60,134 bases of DNA from Longimicrobiales bacterium (lineage in GTDB: Bacteria > Gemmatimonadota > Gemmatimonadetes > Longimicrobiales > Gaopeijiaceae). A model generated the notes under the pieces. That model did not search any database. It saw nothing but the letters and a program-made list of their open reading frames with translations, and had not been told where the DNA came from. Made by a program: the position numbers and the translations under genes. Location: contig JAPKBW010000017.1 in the NCBI GenBank assembly GCA_028823235.1, positions 1-60,134 on the forward strand, written 5' to 3'. Shown here one piece after another: positions 35,043-44,233 of this stretch. Each line of letters opens with the position of its first letter. Position 1 is the stretch's first letter.

Positions 35043-36191
35043 TCAGGGCTTCACAGGATGCATACGGCCGAAGAGATCGATGTGTGCATCCACAATTCGC
35101 TGGCGGGCTTCCGGGTCAGGCTCCAGAGACCAGTCACCCTCTACTGACGTACCCCCGAGAGCGATCCCATCGGAGCGCGGAGACATATGCACAAAACCGC
35201 CAGCGAGAGGCGAAGCGGCTCCGAAGGTCGAGTAGTCGACACCCTCTTGGGGCATGAGCAGCGTCAACTGTCCCTTGAGTGGCGTAAGCTCCGAGTCTCC
35301 GACCAGATCTCGGGCTCCGAGGCCCGTGCAATTCACGATGATCGGGTCGGGAAGGGTCGACAGATGTTCCCTTGAGTCGAAGGCACGGATGACGATCTCT
35401 GCCCCGGATTCTCGAACGTCCGACACCAAGCGATCAAGGTAAATCGAAGGCTCGATCCGCATGGATGGTCTCATGGTCGCGTACGGCGTCGGGAACGAGT
35501 GCTGACCCGGGCCGAACACGGTCGACCCAGCTGAAAGATCGGGTGGAAGCAGCGGGTCCGCCGCTACCCTCGCACCCGGTGGCCCCTGATGGAGCGAATA
35601 ACCCTCGATCCAGGAAACACCGTAGCCGCGTCCGACCAGAAGCTGCAGCTCACTGTAGGCGATCCTAGCCGCCTCGCGGAACTGAGAATCCCACTCCGCG
35701 GTGCGTCGTTCGGCTGCAACCAGACCCGAGGTGGGCGTCCAGCTGGCTAGAGACATATTCGACGTTGTATTCGGAGGGACGTTTTTCGCGTACACCGTGA
35801 CGTTGAAGCCACGACGCTGCAACTGTCGAGCCGTGGTCAAGCCAACGACGCCGCAGCCCACCACCGCGACCGTCCGTACCTCTCCACCCATTGCGAGATC
35901 CGCCGCCATCTTCCCGGTGCCCCAGGAGAGGGACATACCGGAGCCGCCATGCCCGTAGTTGTGGATCAGTACCTTTTCTCCGAGGCGCTCCGCCCGGAGG
36001 ACGAAGCCGGAGCGGCGATATGGCCTGAGCCCCACGGTGGTTCGGATCACACGCGCCCAAGTAGCATCCACGGGGGTGAGGCGCCGGGCCGGGCGGACTC
36101 GGCTGACGCGATTCGGCCCTGAGGCACACCCGAAGGTCGCCAGGCCCACGAGGCTCGTGCCGCCGCGCAGCAACAGGGTTCGTCGATCCAT
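35043..36191 (-). CDS. Circularly permuted D-amino-acid-oxidase-like FAD oxidoreductase, Tat lipoprotein
   Basis: A 382-residue exported flavoprotein. It starts MDRRTLLLRGG and has a lipobox ending at Cys22 (LATFGC). The block that normally ends DAO-family proteins comes first: VGLRPYRRSG (about 53-62), then HNYGHGGSG (77-85) and LSWGT. The FAD-binding Rossmann motif AVVGCGVVGL follows at about 109-118. The chain ends at QRIVDAHIDLFGRM, just where the GLRP block would usually begin. The parts are therefore those of a D-amino-acid or glycine oxidase in swapped order. It lies 109 bases upstream of the Mo-hydroxylase operon on the same strand. The substrate is unknown. Confidence 0.82.
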   Translation of the reverse strand: MDRRTLLLRGGTSLVGLATFGCASGPNRVSRVRPARRLTPVDATWARVIRTTVGLRPYRRSGFVLRAERLGEKVLIHNYGHGGSGMSLSWGTGKMAADLAMGGEVRTVAVVGCGVVGLTTARQLQRRGFNVTVYAKNVPPNTTSNMSLASWTPTSGLVAAERRTAEWDSQFREAARIAYSELQLLVGRGYGVSWIEGYSLHQGPPGARVAADPLLPPDLSAGSTVFGPGQHSFPTPYATMRPSMRIEPSIYLDRLVSDVRESGAEIVIRAFDSREHLSTLPDPIIVNCTGLGARDLVGDSELTPLKGQLTLLMPQEGVDYSTFGAASPLAGGFVHMSPRSDGIALGGTSVEGDWSLEPDPEARQRIVDAHIDLFGRMHPVKP

Positions 36192-36446
36192 GGCTGAAAA
36201 AGCAGAGAGGAACGCAGTGGTACCGGACGGAAATCGGATACAGCGGTTAACGGCAGGGTGTGCCCCGAGGGGACACTCGGCAAGTGCCGCTGTGCCACTC
36301 GGCCTCAAACCGGATAAACCCGCCGTCCTACTAGACGGCGAGCGCGCCTACGTCACACCTGCCGAGGTATGCAGCTAGGAGATCTTGGCCTGCAACCGCT
36401 GCCCGTACGAAGTTTACCAGGCCCATCCCCTCCCGATTCGAGCAAC

Positions 36447-36890
36447 GTGCCCAGTTATCAGCAGTCGATTGTCATCGCGCAGCCGCCGCCCGCTGTATAC
36501 GCGTACATGGACGACGTATCCAGAGAGCATGAGTGGCAAAGTCATCTCGTTGAGGCTTCGCAGACCCCGCCCGGTCCGACCCAGGTCGGATCGCGCCGCC
36601 GATACGTGTCCGAGTTCATGGGAAAACGGCTTCAGAACACCTACGTCGTCCAAGAACTAGACCGGGGTCACCGCGTCGTTTGCCGGAGTACCGAGGATTC
36701 GGCGATATCCGCGACGAGCGTTCTGACTTGGAGTCCAGAAGGAAATGGTACCCGGGTATCGATGGCGCTGGAAGGCGAGGCAGGTGGAGCGCTCCGGTTC
36801 GTCCCAAATCGGATGATCGAGGCCGCGTTCAAAAAGGAAGTCGATAGTGCATTGGTTCGACTGAAAGCCCTTCTGGAGGGTGGCGACTGA
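36447..36890 (+). CDS. SRPBCC-fold (polyketide cyclase/START-like) protein
   Basis: A protein of about 147 residues with the SRPBCC pattern: YQQSIVIAQPPPAVYAYMDDV at the N-terminus (first strand and helix), GSRRRYVSEFMGKR and VLTWSPEGNGTRVSM strands, and a long amphipathic C-terminal helix, MIEAAFKKEVDSALVRL. Members bind hydrophobic ligands in a helix-grip pocket. The GTG at 36447 is preferred because the fold starts at once. An ATG at 36369 would add a proline-rich stretch of 26 residues. The next gene is a MerR regulator about 150 bases further on. Confidence 0.72.
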   Translation: MPSYQQSIVIAQPPPAVYAYMDDVSREHEWQSHLVEASQTPPGPTQVGSRRRYVSEFMGKRLQNTYVVQELDRGHRVVCRSTEDSAISATSVLTWSPEGNGTRVSMALEGEAGGALRFVPNRMIEAAFKKEVDSALVRLKALLEGGD

Positions 36891-37043
36891 ACCGTCATGT
36901 GGTATCCGAAAGGGTTCACAAATCAGAAATTTTCTGCGACCATAACAGGATTAAAAATACGCGACAACAGATTGAAAATTCAGAATGTCTTCGGCTTGGG
37001 CTTTCCAGAAGTGAAGATCTCGCCACGTCAGCCGGAGGAACCG

Positions 37044-37430
37044 ATGAGCAATGTTCCGACCTACACCACGAGACAACTGGCCGATGCCGCTGAAGTCGGA
37101 AGCCAGACGCTTCGCTACTATGAGCGGCGCGGGCTGCTGCCTAACCCACCGCGGACTCAAGGTGGGCACCGCATTTACGGGGCCGAGCACCTTGAGCGAC
37201 TCATCTTCATTCAGCAGGCTCAGCACCTCGGCTTTCAGCTCGAAGAGATCCACGAGTTGCTGAAGATTGAAGAGAACCCAGCAGGGCCGTCGGATGCATC
37301 AGAAACACTGACCCAGTTCATTGGACAGCTCGACAAGAAATCGTTCGCGCTTTCCGAAATGCGTACGTCGCTGGCGAAACTTCGAAGTCAGGTCCAAGTG
37401 GAGCTGGCTGAGGGTTCGCGCGAAGACTGA
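37044..37430 (+). CDS. MerR-family transcriptional regulator
   Basis: A 128-residue regulator. The N-terminal winged helix-turn-helix reads YTTRQLADAAEVGSQTLRYYE with the RGLLPNP wing and GGHRIYG. A coiled-coil dimerisation helix follows (about 75-120). No C-terminal metal-binding cysteines are present, so it is not a mercury or copper sensor of the usual type. The start ATG at 37044 follows gccggaggaa at ideal distance. It converges on the ABC-F gene with only six bases between stops. Its target could be the SRPBCC gene or itself. Confidence 0.88.
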   Translation: MSNVPTYTTRQLADAAEVGSQTLRYYERRGLLPNPPRTQGGHRIYGAEHLERLIFIQQAQHLGFQLEEIHELLKIEENPAGPSDASETLTQFIGQLDKKSFALSEMRTSLAKLRSQVQVELAEGSRED

Positions 37431-37436
37431 CTTGGG

Positions 37437-39389
37437 TCAGCGACTCGCAGACCCGAGTTGCTCAATTTCCGACTCGACGGTTGACCACGTATCCATCTCA
37501 CGCTCCACCCGTCCCTGCAGCACCTCACGCTCTTTCTCGAGTCCGGCGATCCTTTCGGCGGGTGTGTTTTCATAAAATTGATCGGTGCAGAAAGTCTCAT
37601 CGATTTCAGCAATCCGTAGCTCCGCTGTCTCGATTGATCGAGTGAGCTCGTCTCCTCGGCGCTCGAGTTTCTTGCGTCGCTTTTCAATACCTGCCGAGTC
37701 GAGAGGCACCACCGGCGCAGGCGCCTCCCGCGAGTCCTTCTTCTTCGCACGCTTCTCCCGGCGAGCCTTCAGAATCACCGTATCTGCATCCAGGTGGTCA
37801 TCCCCGGAGTGATGAACATACTCCTCGTACGTGCCTTGGTAGTCGGTCACCACGCCCGGCTTGATCTCGACAATCCTGGTCGCCAGGCGGCTCACGAACC
37901 AGCGATCATGTGACACGAAGATCAGCGTGCCTTCGAATTTCTTCAGCTCTGAGACGAGAGCCTCGATCGATTCGAGATCCAAGTGGTTGGTGGGCTCATC
38001 GAGAACCAGCACGTTGGGCTTCTCCAGCGCGAGCCGGCTAAACACTAGGCGAGCCGCTTCGCCACCAGACAGTGCGCTCACCTTCTTTTTTCCGTCATCT
38101 CCCGAGAAGAGCATCAGACCCATTTGGCCGCGTACGAAACCCCGATCTTTCCCCGGGCAGAACGACCAGAGCCATTCCTCCGTGCTCTCCTTCCCGTCTT
38201 CGAATCCGTCCTTGTTGTCCTGGGCGAAGTATCCCGGGTGAGTCTCGTACCCCCACTCGACCTCACCCGCGTCAGGCTCGAGTTCGCCCATAACAATTTT
38301 GAGTAGTGTCGACTTTCCGATTCCGTTCGGGCCCATGATCGCCAGGCGATCACCGCGCCGGACCTCGAGATCAACCCCATGGAGAACCTCATTGTCGGCG
38401 AAGGCCTTCCGGATCCCGGCGACGCGAAGCACCTGTTTTCCACTCGGGCGACGCTGTTCAAACCGGAAGGTCGGATATCGCCGGGAACTACCGGGGAGCT
38501 CGTGTAGCTCGCTCGCCTTGCGCTCGATCAGCCGGAGCTTGCTCCCGGCCTGTCGCGCCTTGCTGGCCTTCGCCTTGAACCGATCGACGAACTGCTGATG
38601 GTGCGCGATTTCCTTCGTCCGGCTTTCAATGTCTTTCTCCCGACGCTCCCGCTCCGCGATCTTCGCCTCGAGAAATTGTGTGTAGTTGCCTCTGTACGCC
38701 TGCACCGTGCCATAGTCCACATCGAGGATGCGCGTCGCGACGTTGTCCAGGAAACGATGATCATGAGAGATGACCACGACCGGTCCTGAGAACGCGTGGA
38801 GGAACTTCTCAAGCCATCGAATCGACAGGATGTCCAGATGGTTGGTCGGCTCATCCAGGAGGAGCACATCGGGTTTCGCGGCCAGCACCTGAGCGAGCAG
38901 CACTCGGAGCTTGAACCCCCCGGATAGCGTCGAAAGCGGATTCCGGTGGATCGCCGTCGGCAACCCAAGACCTTCCAAAATCGTCGCAGCGCGTGCTTCG
39001 GCCGAATATCCGTCGAGCCGCTGAACGGTCTCCTCAAGTTCTGAGAAGCGGTCGACGTCGAAGTCATCCTCTCCCCGAGTCAGAATCTTCTCCTTCTCCA
39101 CCATCGCGTGCCAGAGCTCGGGATCCCCCATGAGCGCGACACCAAGGATCTCCTCCTTTTCGTACTGGAAGTGATCCTGCCTGAGCACGCCAAGCTGGAG
39201 AGACTTCGGTACCGACACCTGGCCTTCGGTGGGACTTGCCGATCCGGCGAGGATCTGAAGCAGCGTGGTCTTACCCGACCCGTTCGCCCCTACCAGACCG
39301 TAACGTTCACCGGGATTGAGCAAGAAAGACGCGTTCGCGAAAAGGGTGCGATCAGCGAACGATTTTGAGAGAGCGGATGCGGATATCAT
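37437..39389 (-). CDS. ABC-F family ATPase (ribosome-associated)
   Basis: A 650-residue protein with two ABC domains and no membrane segments. Walker A motifs are GANGSGKTT (about 35) and GPNGIGKST (about 350). Signature motifs are LSGGFKLRV and LSGGEAARL. Walker B is LLLDEPTNHLD and VLDEPTNHLD. The linker between them is long and charged (ERERREKDIESRTKEI), as in ABC-F translation factors. A C-terminal coiled-coil extension (about 545-645) rich in Lys and Glu resembles the Uup/YheS-type tail. Members act at the ribosomal E site during stalling or assembly. Drug resistance cannot be inferred. Confidence 0.92.
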   Translation of the reverse strand: MISASALSKSFADRTLFANASFLLNPGERYGLVGANGSGKTTLLQILAGSASPTEGQVSVPKSLQLGVLRQDHFQYEKEEILGVALMGDPELWHAMVEKEKILTRGEDDFDVDRFSELEETVQRLDGYSAEARAATILEGLGLPTAIHRNPLSTLSGGFKLRVLLAQVLAAKPDVLLLDEPTNHLDILSIRWLEKFLHAFSGPVVVISHDHRFLDNVATRILDVDYGTVQAYRGNYTQFLEAKIAERERREKDIESRTKEIAHHQQFVDRFKAKASKARQAGSKLRLIERKASELHELPGSSRRYPTFRFEQRRPSGKQVLRVAGIRKAFADNEVLHGVDLEVRRGDRLAIMGPNGIGKSTLLKIVMGELEPDAGEVEWGYETHPGYFAQDNKDGFEDGKESTEEWLWSFCPGKDRGFVRGQMGLMLFSGDDGKKKVSALSGGEAARLVFSRLALEKPNVLVLDEPTNHLDLESIEALVSELKKFEGTLIFVSHDRWFVSRLATRIVEIKPGVVTDYQGTYEEYVHHSGDDHLDADTVILKARREKRAKKKDSREAPAPVVPLDSAGIEKRRKKLERRGDELTRSIETAELRIAEIDETFCTDQFYENTPAERIAGLEKEREVLQGRVEREMDTWSTVESEIEQLGSASR

Positions 39390-39432
39390 GACGGCGTTGC
39401 AGGGTTCGGAAGCACCTGAATGTCAGGTGCGA

Positions 39433-39788
39433 TCAAGTGTCGAGAACCCGATCGATGATCGCGTTCAACTCTGCGAGTCCAAATGGCTTGGCGAGGACGT
39501 CGACCGCACCAAGCGCACCCGCATTACCAAGCAGAATTTCGTGGGACATCAAGCCACCGCCGGAGACGATCATCACTGGGAGATCGGGATAAATCTGACT
39601 GAGTGTCAGGATGACTTCGATTCCATCCATGTCGGGCATGTTGATGTCGGTCGCGACGAGAGCAAACGTCCCGTCCTCGAGTTCGGCCATCCCGTCCGTG
39701 CCACTCCCGGCTTGCACGCCCGTTCCGGTCCCCGGGCAACCGCAGCGCGGAGCGTAGCGTGGTCGTCTGTTACCAGGAGTCGCGGCAT
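39433..39788 (-). pseudogene. Frameshifted single-domain response regulator
   Basis: From ATG at 39788 one frame reads MPRLLVTDDHATLRAAVAR, the start of a receiver domain with its acidic pair. The rest lies in another frame: GSGTDGMAELEDG, then the phosphorylation site ATDINMPDMDG, VMIVSGGG and the conserved lysine in VLAKPFG, ending at 39433. At the junction near 39730 about 13 bases of a normal receiver (the end of helix 1 and strand 2) are missing, so it looks like a small deletion rather than a single-base error. No output domain follows. A functional protein would need the deletion to be an assembly artefact. Confidence 0.75.
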
Positions 39789-39901
39789 GGTCGTTCTTCC
39801 TGATCGGATGGGAAGCAGAGTTCCTGCAATGGAATGGCCGCACCGCGGCTACGCTCTAGGAAGATGTGCGGCGGCGTGGCCGGTTCAACCCCCAACCCCG
39901 A

Positions 39902-41464
39902 TCACCCCATCGGGTCTGGAGGTCGCTGGGTGTGGTGATCGGTGGTCGCCTGCCATGCTGCAGCGATCGCCAATAGTCGCTCTTCTCCAAAGGCAGGTGC
40001 CGCAAGCGTCGCACCTCGTGGGACCGAAGCGCCGGTCTCCTTATCGGTGTCAAAGCCGATCGGCATGCACAATGCAGGGAGGCCAGTCCCGTCGAAGGGT
40101 CCAGTCCCATTGGTGAGGACCACGTCGCACTGATTGAACAGCTGTGTGTGAATCCTGTGGAGAAGGAGCATGCGGGCCTGCTGAACTTTCACGTAGGTAT
40201 CGGCGCTCTGGAGCATTCCATTGAGGAAGCGGGGCAACCGACTCGCAAAGTTCCGGACATCCTTTCGCAGATGCTCGATGAAGAATGCGGTGGGATCACC
40301 GTGCGAGCCACCGAGTGGTTGGGCCGTGAGTTCGTCCCATTGATCGGGCAGGCTGATCTCCGAAACGAGCTGAACCGTCGGATTCCGATCGAGCTCCTCC
40401 AAAAGTGTCCGCCGCAGAGCGTTGACCCGCTCGCCGCTTCCGTCGAGGTATCCGGGCCATACGCCAACTCGAGTCGGCCACCGGACCGCAGGGGCCTCTC
40501 CAGGGTGTGGGGTCGCGGCCTGGATGAAGTTCGGCACGGGCGGCAAGCCAAGTGTACGCGGGTCGAGTGGATCCGGGTGGGCCAGAAGCTGAAGCAGGAT
40601 CGCGGCATCGAGTGCGTTACGCGCCATCGGACCGACATGATCACGGGTGTAGCTCAGGGGGATCACGCCGTGGAGTGAGATGCGACCGAATGTCGGCTTG
40701 ATGCAGGTCAGTCCCTGAGCGTTGCCTGGCCCGAGGACCGACCCTCCGGTCTGCGTGCCGATCCCGGCCACCGCGAGGCGTGCCGCGACCGCCGTACCGG
40801 TTCCGGAAGAGGAACCGGCAGGGCTATAGCGGACATCGTCCGGAGTCCAGGCGTTCCTGGTTGTCGGCGTGTTGGTTCCGTAAACCTGCGCTCGGCCACC
40901 GGCGAGGTTACCCATCTGAGCCTTGCCCACAACCAGACCGCCCGCCGCCCGCATTGTTGCGACCGCGGTCGCATCATAGGTGGGCTGGAAGCCTTCGAAG
41001 ACCAAAGAGCCTCCTTCCGTAAGCAGGTCACCGGTGTAGAAGTTGTCTTTCGGAGCGAGACAGACTCCGCGAAGTGCTCCGTCGGACCCGTCGGAAGGGA
41101 TCCGCTGAGCAGCCTCTAACAAGGCTTCACGTTCCGGCCGCGCGGCAAAAGCCTGGTAGGACCGGTCGAAGCGTTCGATCCGATCAGCGTGGGCGCTCAC
41201 GAGATCTTTGGGCGCAAGAATCCTCCGCCGGACGAGCGACACTGTTTCTGCAAGCGTCAACTCTGTGAGGTCATCGACAGACTGGAGTGAGGCATCGGCA
41301 AGCCCGAGGAACGCATCCCGCGACGCCCATCCTCGCGGTGTCGCACCAACTTTCACAGGAAGTAGTGTCCCCGCTGCCGCTGCCGTCGCGACCCACGCCA
41401 TACGATCGAGAAACCACCGTCTCGAGACCCGTGTGTCCTGGGGGGGCCTGTTCGCGCCGCTCAT
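39902..41464 (-). CDS. Tat-exported amidase-signature family hydrolase
   Basis: A 520-residue amidase. A Tat signal (VSRRWFLDRMAWVATAAAAG) opens the protein. The Ser-cisSer-Lys triad is visible: Lys in CLAPKDNF, the cis-Ser in SPAGSSSGTG and the nucleophile Ser in GTQTGGSVLGP. Members hydrolyse amide bonds of diverse substrates. The Tat signal indicates a periplasmic substrate, not GatA-type tRNA amidation. The ATG at 41464 overlaps the preceding small gene stop as ATGA. Confidence 0.88.
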   Translation of the reverse strand: MSGANRPPQDTRVSRRWFLDRMAWVATAAAAGTLLPVKVGATPRGWASRDAFLGLADASLQSVDDLTELTLAETVSLVRRRILAPKDLVSAHADRIERFDRSYQAFAARPEREALLEAAQRIPSDGSDGALRGVCLAPKDNFYTGDLLTEGGSLVFEGFQPTYDATAVATMRAAGGLVVGKAQMGNLAGGRAQVYGTNTPTTRNAWTPDDVRYSPAGSSSGTGTAVAARLAVAGIGTQTGGSVLGPGNAQGLTCIKPTFGRISLHGVIPLSYTRDHVGPMARNALDAAILLQLLAHPDPLDPRTLGLPPVPNFIQAATPHPGEAPAVRWPTRVGVWPGYLDGSGERVNALRRTLLEELDRNPTVQLVSEISLPDQWDELTAQPLGGSHGDPTAFFIEHLRKDVRNFASRLPRFLNGMLQSADTYVKVQQARMLLLHRIHTQLFNQCDVVLTNGTGPFDGTGLPALCMPIGFDTDKETGASVPRGATLAAPAFGEERLLAIAAAWQATTDHHTQRPPDPMG

Positions 41465-41748
41465 CGGCCCGATCCCCCTGATTCGTCTGTCCATGCGACG
41501 AAGGGCGCCGGGTGAGTCACCGGAAGATTGAACTGGGGATCGATCTCGAAGTCCGCAGCAATGGCGTCCTGCCGAAGGATAGATCGGCCGTTTGCGAGCA
41601 ACCGACGTCGATCCATCGGGGCTTCCTCGTCTGACTCCGGGAGGACCGAAATATCGATTCCAATGAGGGAGTACCGGGTCATGATGTACCGGTCGAGCTC
41701 TTCGTCTGTGGGTTCCGCTGGCGGCTTGGGCTTGTTCAAGGGCGTCAC
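41461..41748 (-). CDS. Small hypothetical protein coupled to the amidase
   Basis: About 95 residues from a GTG at 41748, 22 bases after the manA stop. The protein has a proline- and lysine-rich start (PLNKPKPPAEPTDEELDRY), a helix IMTRYSLIGIDISVLP, then APMDRRRLLANGRSIL. The C-terminus is Pro- and Phe-rich. There is no signal peptide. Its four-base overlap with the amidase gene suggests the two products work together, for instance as a folding or export partner, but no family is recognised. A longer frame extends into manA and is less likely. Confidence 0.55.
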   Translation of the reverse strand: MTPLNKPKPPAEPTDEELDRYIMTRYSLIGIDISVLPESDEEAPMDRRRLLANGRSILRQDAIAADFEIDPQFNLPVTHPAPFVAWTDESGGSGR

Positions 41749-41770
41749 TCGTTGGGTTGGAGGGTCTCTC

Positions 41771-42799
41771 TCAGGCTGCCGTTTCTTCCGATGGGATGGT
41801 GATCTCCAGTACCGTGGCCTCATTGGAAGCTTCGAGCGTGACTGCCGCGAGAGCAGCCGGCAAGACGATCGTGTTCCCGGCCCTGGCCTTCAGCGCTTGA
41901 ACCCCAGCCTCACCCCATCGCACCTCCGCCTCGCCGCTCAGCAGCATGAGGACGGCGACGGCGTCTGACTCCAGCGTGAGTTGGCCCCCATTCGGGATCG
42001 ACCACTCTCGAATGGAGAAATGCTCGCAAATTACCAAATCACGCCCGGTGGCGTCGTCGCGCTCCGAGACCGTGCCTGGTTCGAACCCACTGGTTTCCGC
42101 GGGCCCGTAATCGATACATGCGAGTGCGTCCTCCACGTGGAGTTCGCGGCCCGTACGGCCCCAGTCGAAGACACGGAAGGTCGTGTCCGAAGCGGTCTGG
42201 ACTTCGGCCACGAGAATTCCACCCCCCAATGCGTGACACGTGCCGCCGGGGATATAGTGACAGTCGCCAGCTACCGCAGGTACCCGAATCATCAACTTCT
42301 CGACAGTCCCGTCCTCAATCGCGGCAGCAAAGACATCGCGGGTCGTCCCCGCCTTCACACCCTTGTAGATGACCGAGCCCGGTTCGGCCGCGACGATGTA
42401 CCAAGCTTCTGACTTGGGGCGGGCATCCGAGTGACCGGACGCGAATTCCCCCGAGGGATGGACCTGAACCGACACGTTCTCCGTCGCGTCGAGATACTTC
42501 AGCAACAAGGGGAAAGAACCGTCAGGGTTCAGCCTCGCCGCACCAGTGACAATGGGTCCGAATTCCTTCACGACCTCGCCAAGCGCTCGTTTGTTCAGCG
42601 GACCATTCAGAATCTTCGAGTACGCAGCCGCACCTCCCTCACCAGACGGGCTCGCAGCTGCGATATCGGCGAGTTCCCAGGACTCACCGATCAGATTTGT
42701 GTCGCCGCCCGGCAGGGTGCGACCGAGCGTCTCGAGCGTGCGCCCGCCCCAGACCTTGTCCTTGTAGATCGGATCGAGAACCAATGGGTAAAGCGGCAC
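41771..42799 (-). CDS. manA: Type I mannose-6-phosphate isomerase
   Basis: A 342-residue cupin-type isomerase. Zinc-binding and catalytic motifs are SVQVHPSGE (His), RPKSEAWYI (Glu) and IPGGTCHALGGG (His). The C-terminal cupin domain is present. It interconverts mannose 6-phosphate and fructose 6-phosphate. The N-terminus PLYPLVLDPIYKDKVWGG is typical of the short bacterial ManA form. It starts 14 bases after the aminotransferase-fold gene and continues that operon. Confidence 0.9.
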   Translation of the reverse strand: MPLYPLVLDPIYKDKVWGGRTLETLGRTLPGGDTNLIGESWELADIAAASPSGEGGAAAYSKILNGPLNKRALGEVVKEFGPIVTGAARLNPDGSFPLLLKYLDATENVSVQVHPSGEFASGHSDARPKSEAWYIVAAEPGSVIYKGVKAGTTRDVFAAAIEDGTVEKLMIRVPAVAGDCHYIPGGTCHALGGGILVAEVQTASDTTFRVFDWGRTGRELHVEDALACIDYGPAETSGFEPGTVSERDDATGRDLVICEHFSIREWSIPNGGQLTLESDAVAVLMLLSGEAEVRWGEAGVQALKARAGNTIVLPAALAAVTLEASNEATVLEITIPSEETAA

Positions 42800-42813
42800 T
42801 GAGTCTCCGTGCG

Positions 42814-44079
42814 TCAGAGCAAAGGATCGAGGATCGCGATCAGATCTGCGACCTCTTCAAGGGTGTTGTAGTGGACCATGCTGACACGCACAACTCCGTC
42901 GTCGCTGGACAGCCCCAATGCACCAATCAGGCGGGCGGAGTAGAAGTGACCGTAGCGTATGCCGATTCCGTGCTGGTCGACCGACTCGACGACCTCCCTG
43001 CTGCTCATTCGGTCCGAGACGAAGGAGATAATCGATACGCGCTCGGCCCGGTCGGCGCGGGGTGAGCCAATCACCCGCACACCCGATTTGCTCTGCAAGA
43101 AAGCAAGCAGCGACTCGCTCAGTCGCTCCTCGTGGAGGGAGATCTGGTCAAACGCCTGAGTGACGGGGCGGTGATGCCAGGTCCGAGTCCAATCGTCCAC
43201 ACCTGCTGCCAGTCCAACCTTTGCCGTCTGCTCGACCCCGGCCAGCTGTTCCAGATAGTCCAACAGGCCCAGCAATGAGTAACTCAGTTCGTAATTCACG
43301 TTGCCGGGCTGGTGCTTGTAGGGTACGTCGCCTTCCGGGATGAAGTAGAAGCCCTGCCCAGGAAGTGTTTCGAGCAGGTGACGCCGTCCGTACAACACCG
43401 CGTGATGGGGCCCGAAGGTCTTGTAGAAACTGAACGCGTAGAAGTCCGCGTCGAGAGCCTGAACATCAACCGCACGGTGGGGGGCGAACCCGACCCCATC
43501 TACGCAGAGCCATGCGCCTGCCTCGTGAACCATGTCAGCGACCCTGCGCACCGGGTTGATGGATCCGAGAATATTCGACGCATGGGTCATGGCAACGAAT
43601 CGAGTGCGGTCCGACAACAGATTCCCTAAGGCTTCGATGTCGAGCTCGCCGGACGAGGGGTCAACCTGCCAGAATCGAACCACGGCCCCGGCCTGCTCGA
43701 GCTCAACCCACGGAGCGATGTTGGCCTCATGATCCCCGTTGGTGACGATCACCTCGTCACCCGGTTTGATCACATGCGCCAAGCTGCGCGCGAGCATACT
43801 GAGAAGCGCCGTGGTAGACGGGCCCATCACGACCTCGTCAGGATCCGTCGCGTTGATCAGAGCTGCGACGGCTCGGTGCGCCTGAGCCACCCGCTCTGCG
43901 GCCACACCTGATGTGGCATAGGTGGCGCCCAACTGGACGTTGGACCGAACCAGAAACGCCTGCAGTCGATCCAGGACCGGCCGGAGAATCTGCGAGCCGC
44001 CGCCGTTGTCGAAAAAGCATTCACCGCCCTCGAGCGCAGGGAACTGACTGCGTACGAATGCAAGGTCGAGCTTGGTCAT
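42814..44079 (-). CDS. Class V aminotransferase, cysteine desulfurase-like
   Basis: A 421-residue PLP enzyme. The PLP lysine lies in YAFSFYKTFGPHH, the phosphate-binding region in MGPSTTALLSM, and the Asp that stacks the ring in LCVDGVGFAPH. Residues NGDHEANIAPW and HASNILGSINPV resemble the CsdA/SufS-like branch and isopenicillin-epimerase-like relatives. The flexible loop cysteine typical of SufS is not evident, so sulfur transfer is not proven. No suf or isc partner is nearby. It is the first gene of the unit leading into manA. Confidence 0.82.
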   Translation of the reverse strand: MTKLDLAFVRSQFPALEGGECFFDNGGGSQILRPVLDRLQAFLVRSNVQLGATYATSGVAAERVAQAHRAVAALINATDPDEVVMGPSTTALLSMLARSLAHVIKPGDEVIVTNGDHEANIAPWVELEQAGAVVRFWQVDPSSGELDIEALGNLLSDRTRFVAMTHASNILGSINPVRRVADMVHEAGAWLCVDGVGFAPHRAVDVQALDADFYAFSFYKTFGPHHAVLYGRRHLLETLPGQGFYFIPEGDVPYKHQPGNVNYELSYSLLGLLDYLEQLAGVEQTAKVGLAAGVDDWTRTWHHRPVTQAFDQISLHEERLSESLLAFLQSKSGVRVIGSPRADRAERVSIISFVSDRMSSREVVESVDQHGIGIRYGHFYSARLIGALGLSSDDGVVRVSMVHYNTLEEVADLIAILDPLL

Positions 44080-44233
44080 CGATTATCCGGAGGTCTGATA
44101 AGGTCTTGTGAATGCACCATAGTCTAGAGAGAGGCGTCGACATGATATACAAAGGAATCAGGGCGACGCCGTGCATCCAGCGCCGCCCCGATCTTCCGTC
44201 GGCCTAATCGCTCAGAGCGATCGGCGAGTCTTC

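Noticed and set aside
37044-37430. MerR gene as a mercury-resistance regulator paired with the mercuric-reductase-like relic
   Set aside because: The protein lacks the three metal-binding cysteines of MerR, and the relic is 9 kb away with no other mer genes.
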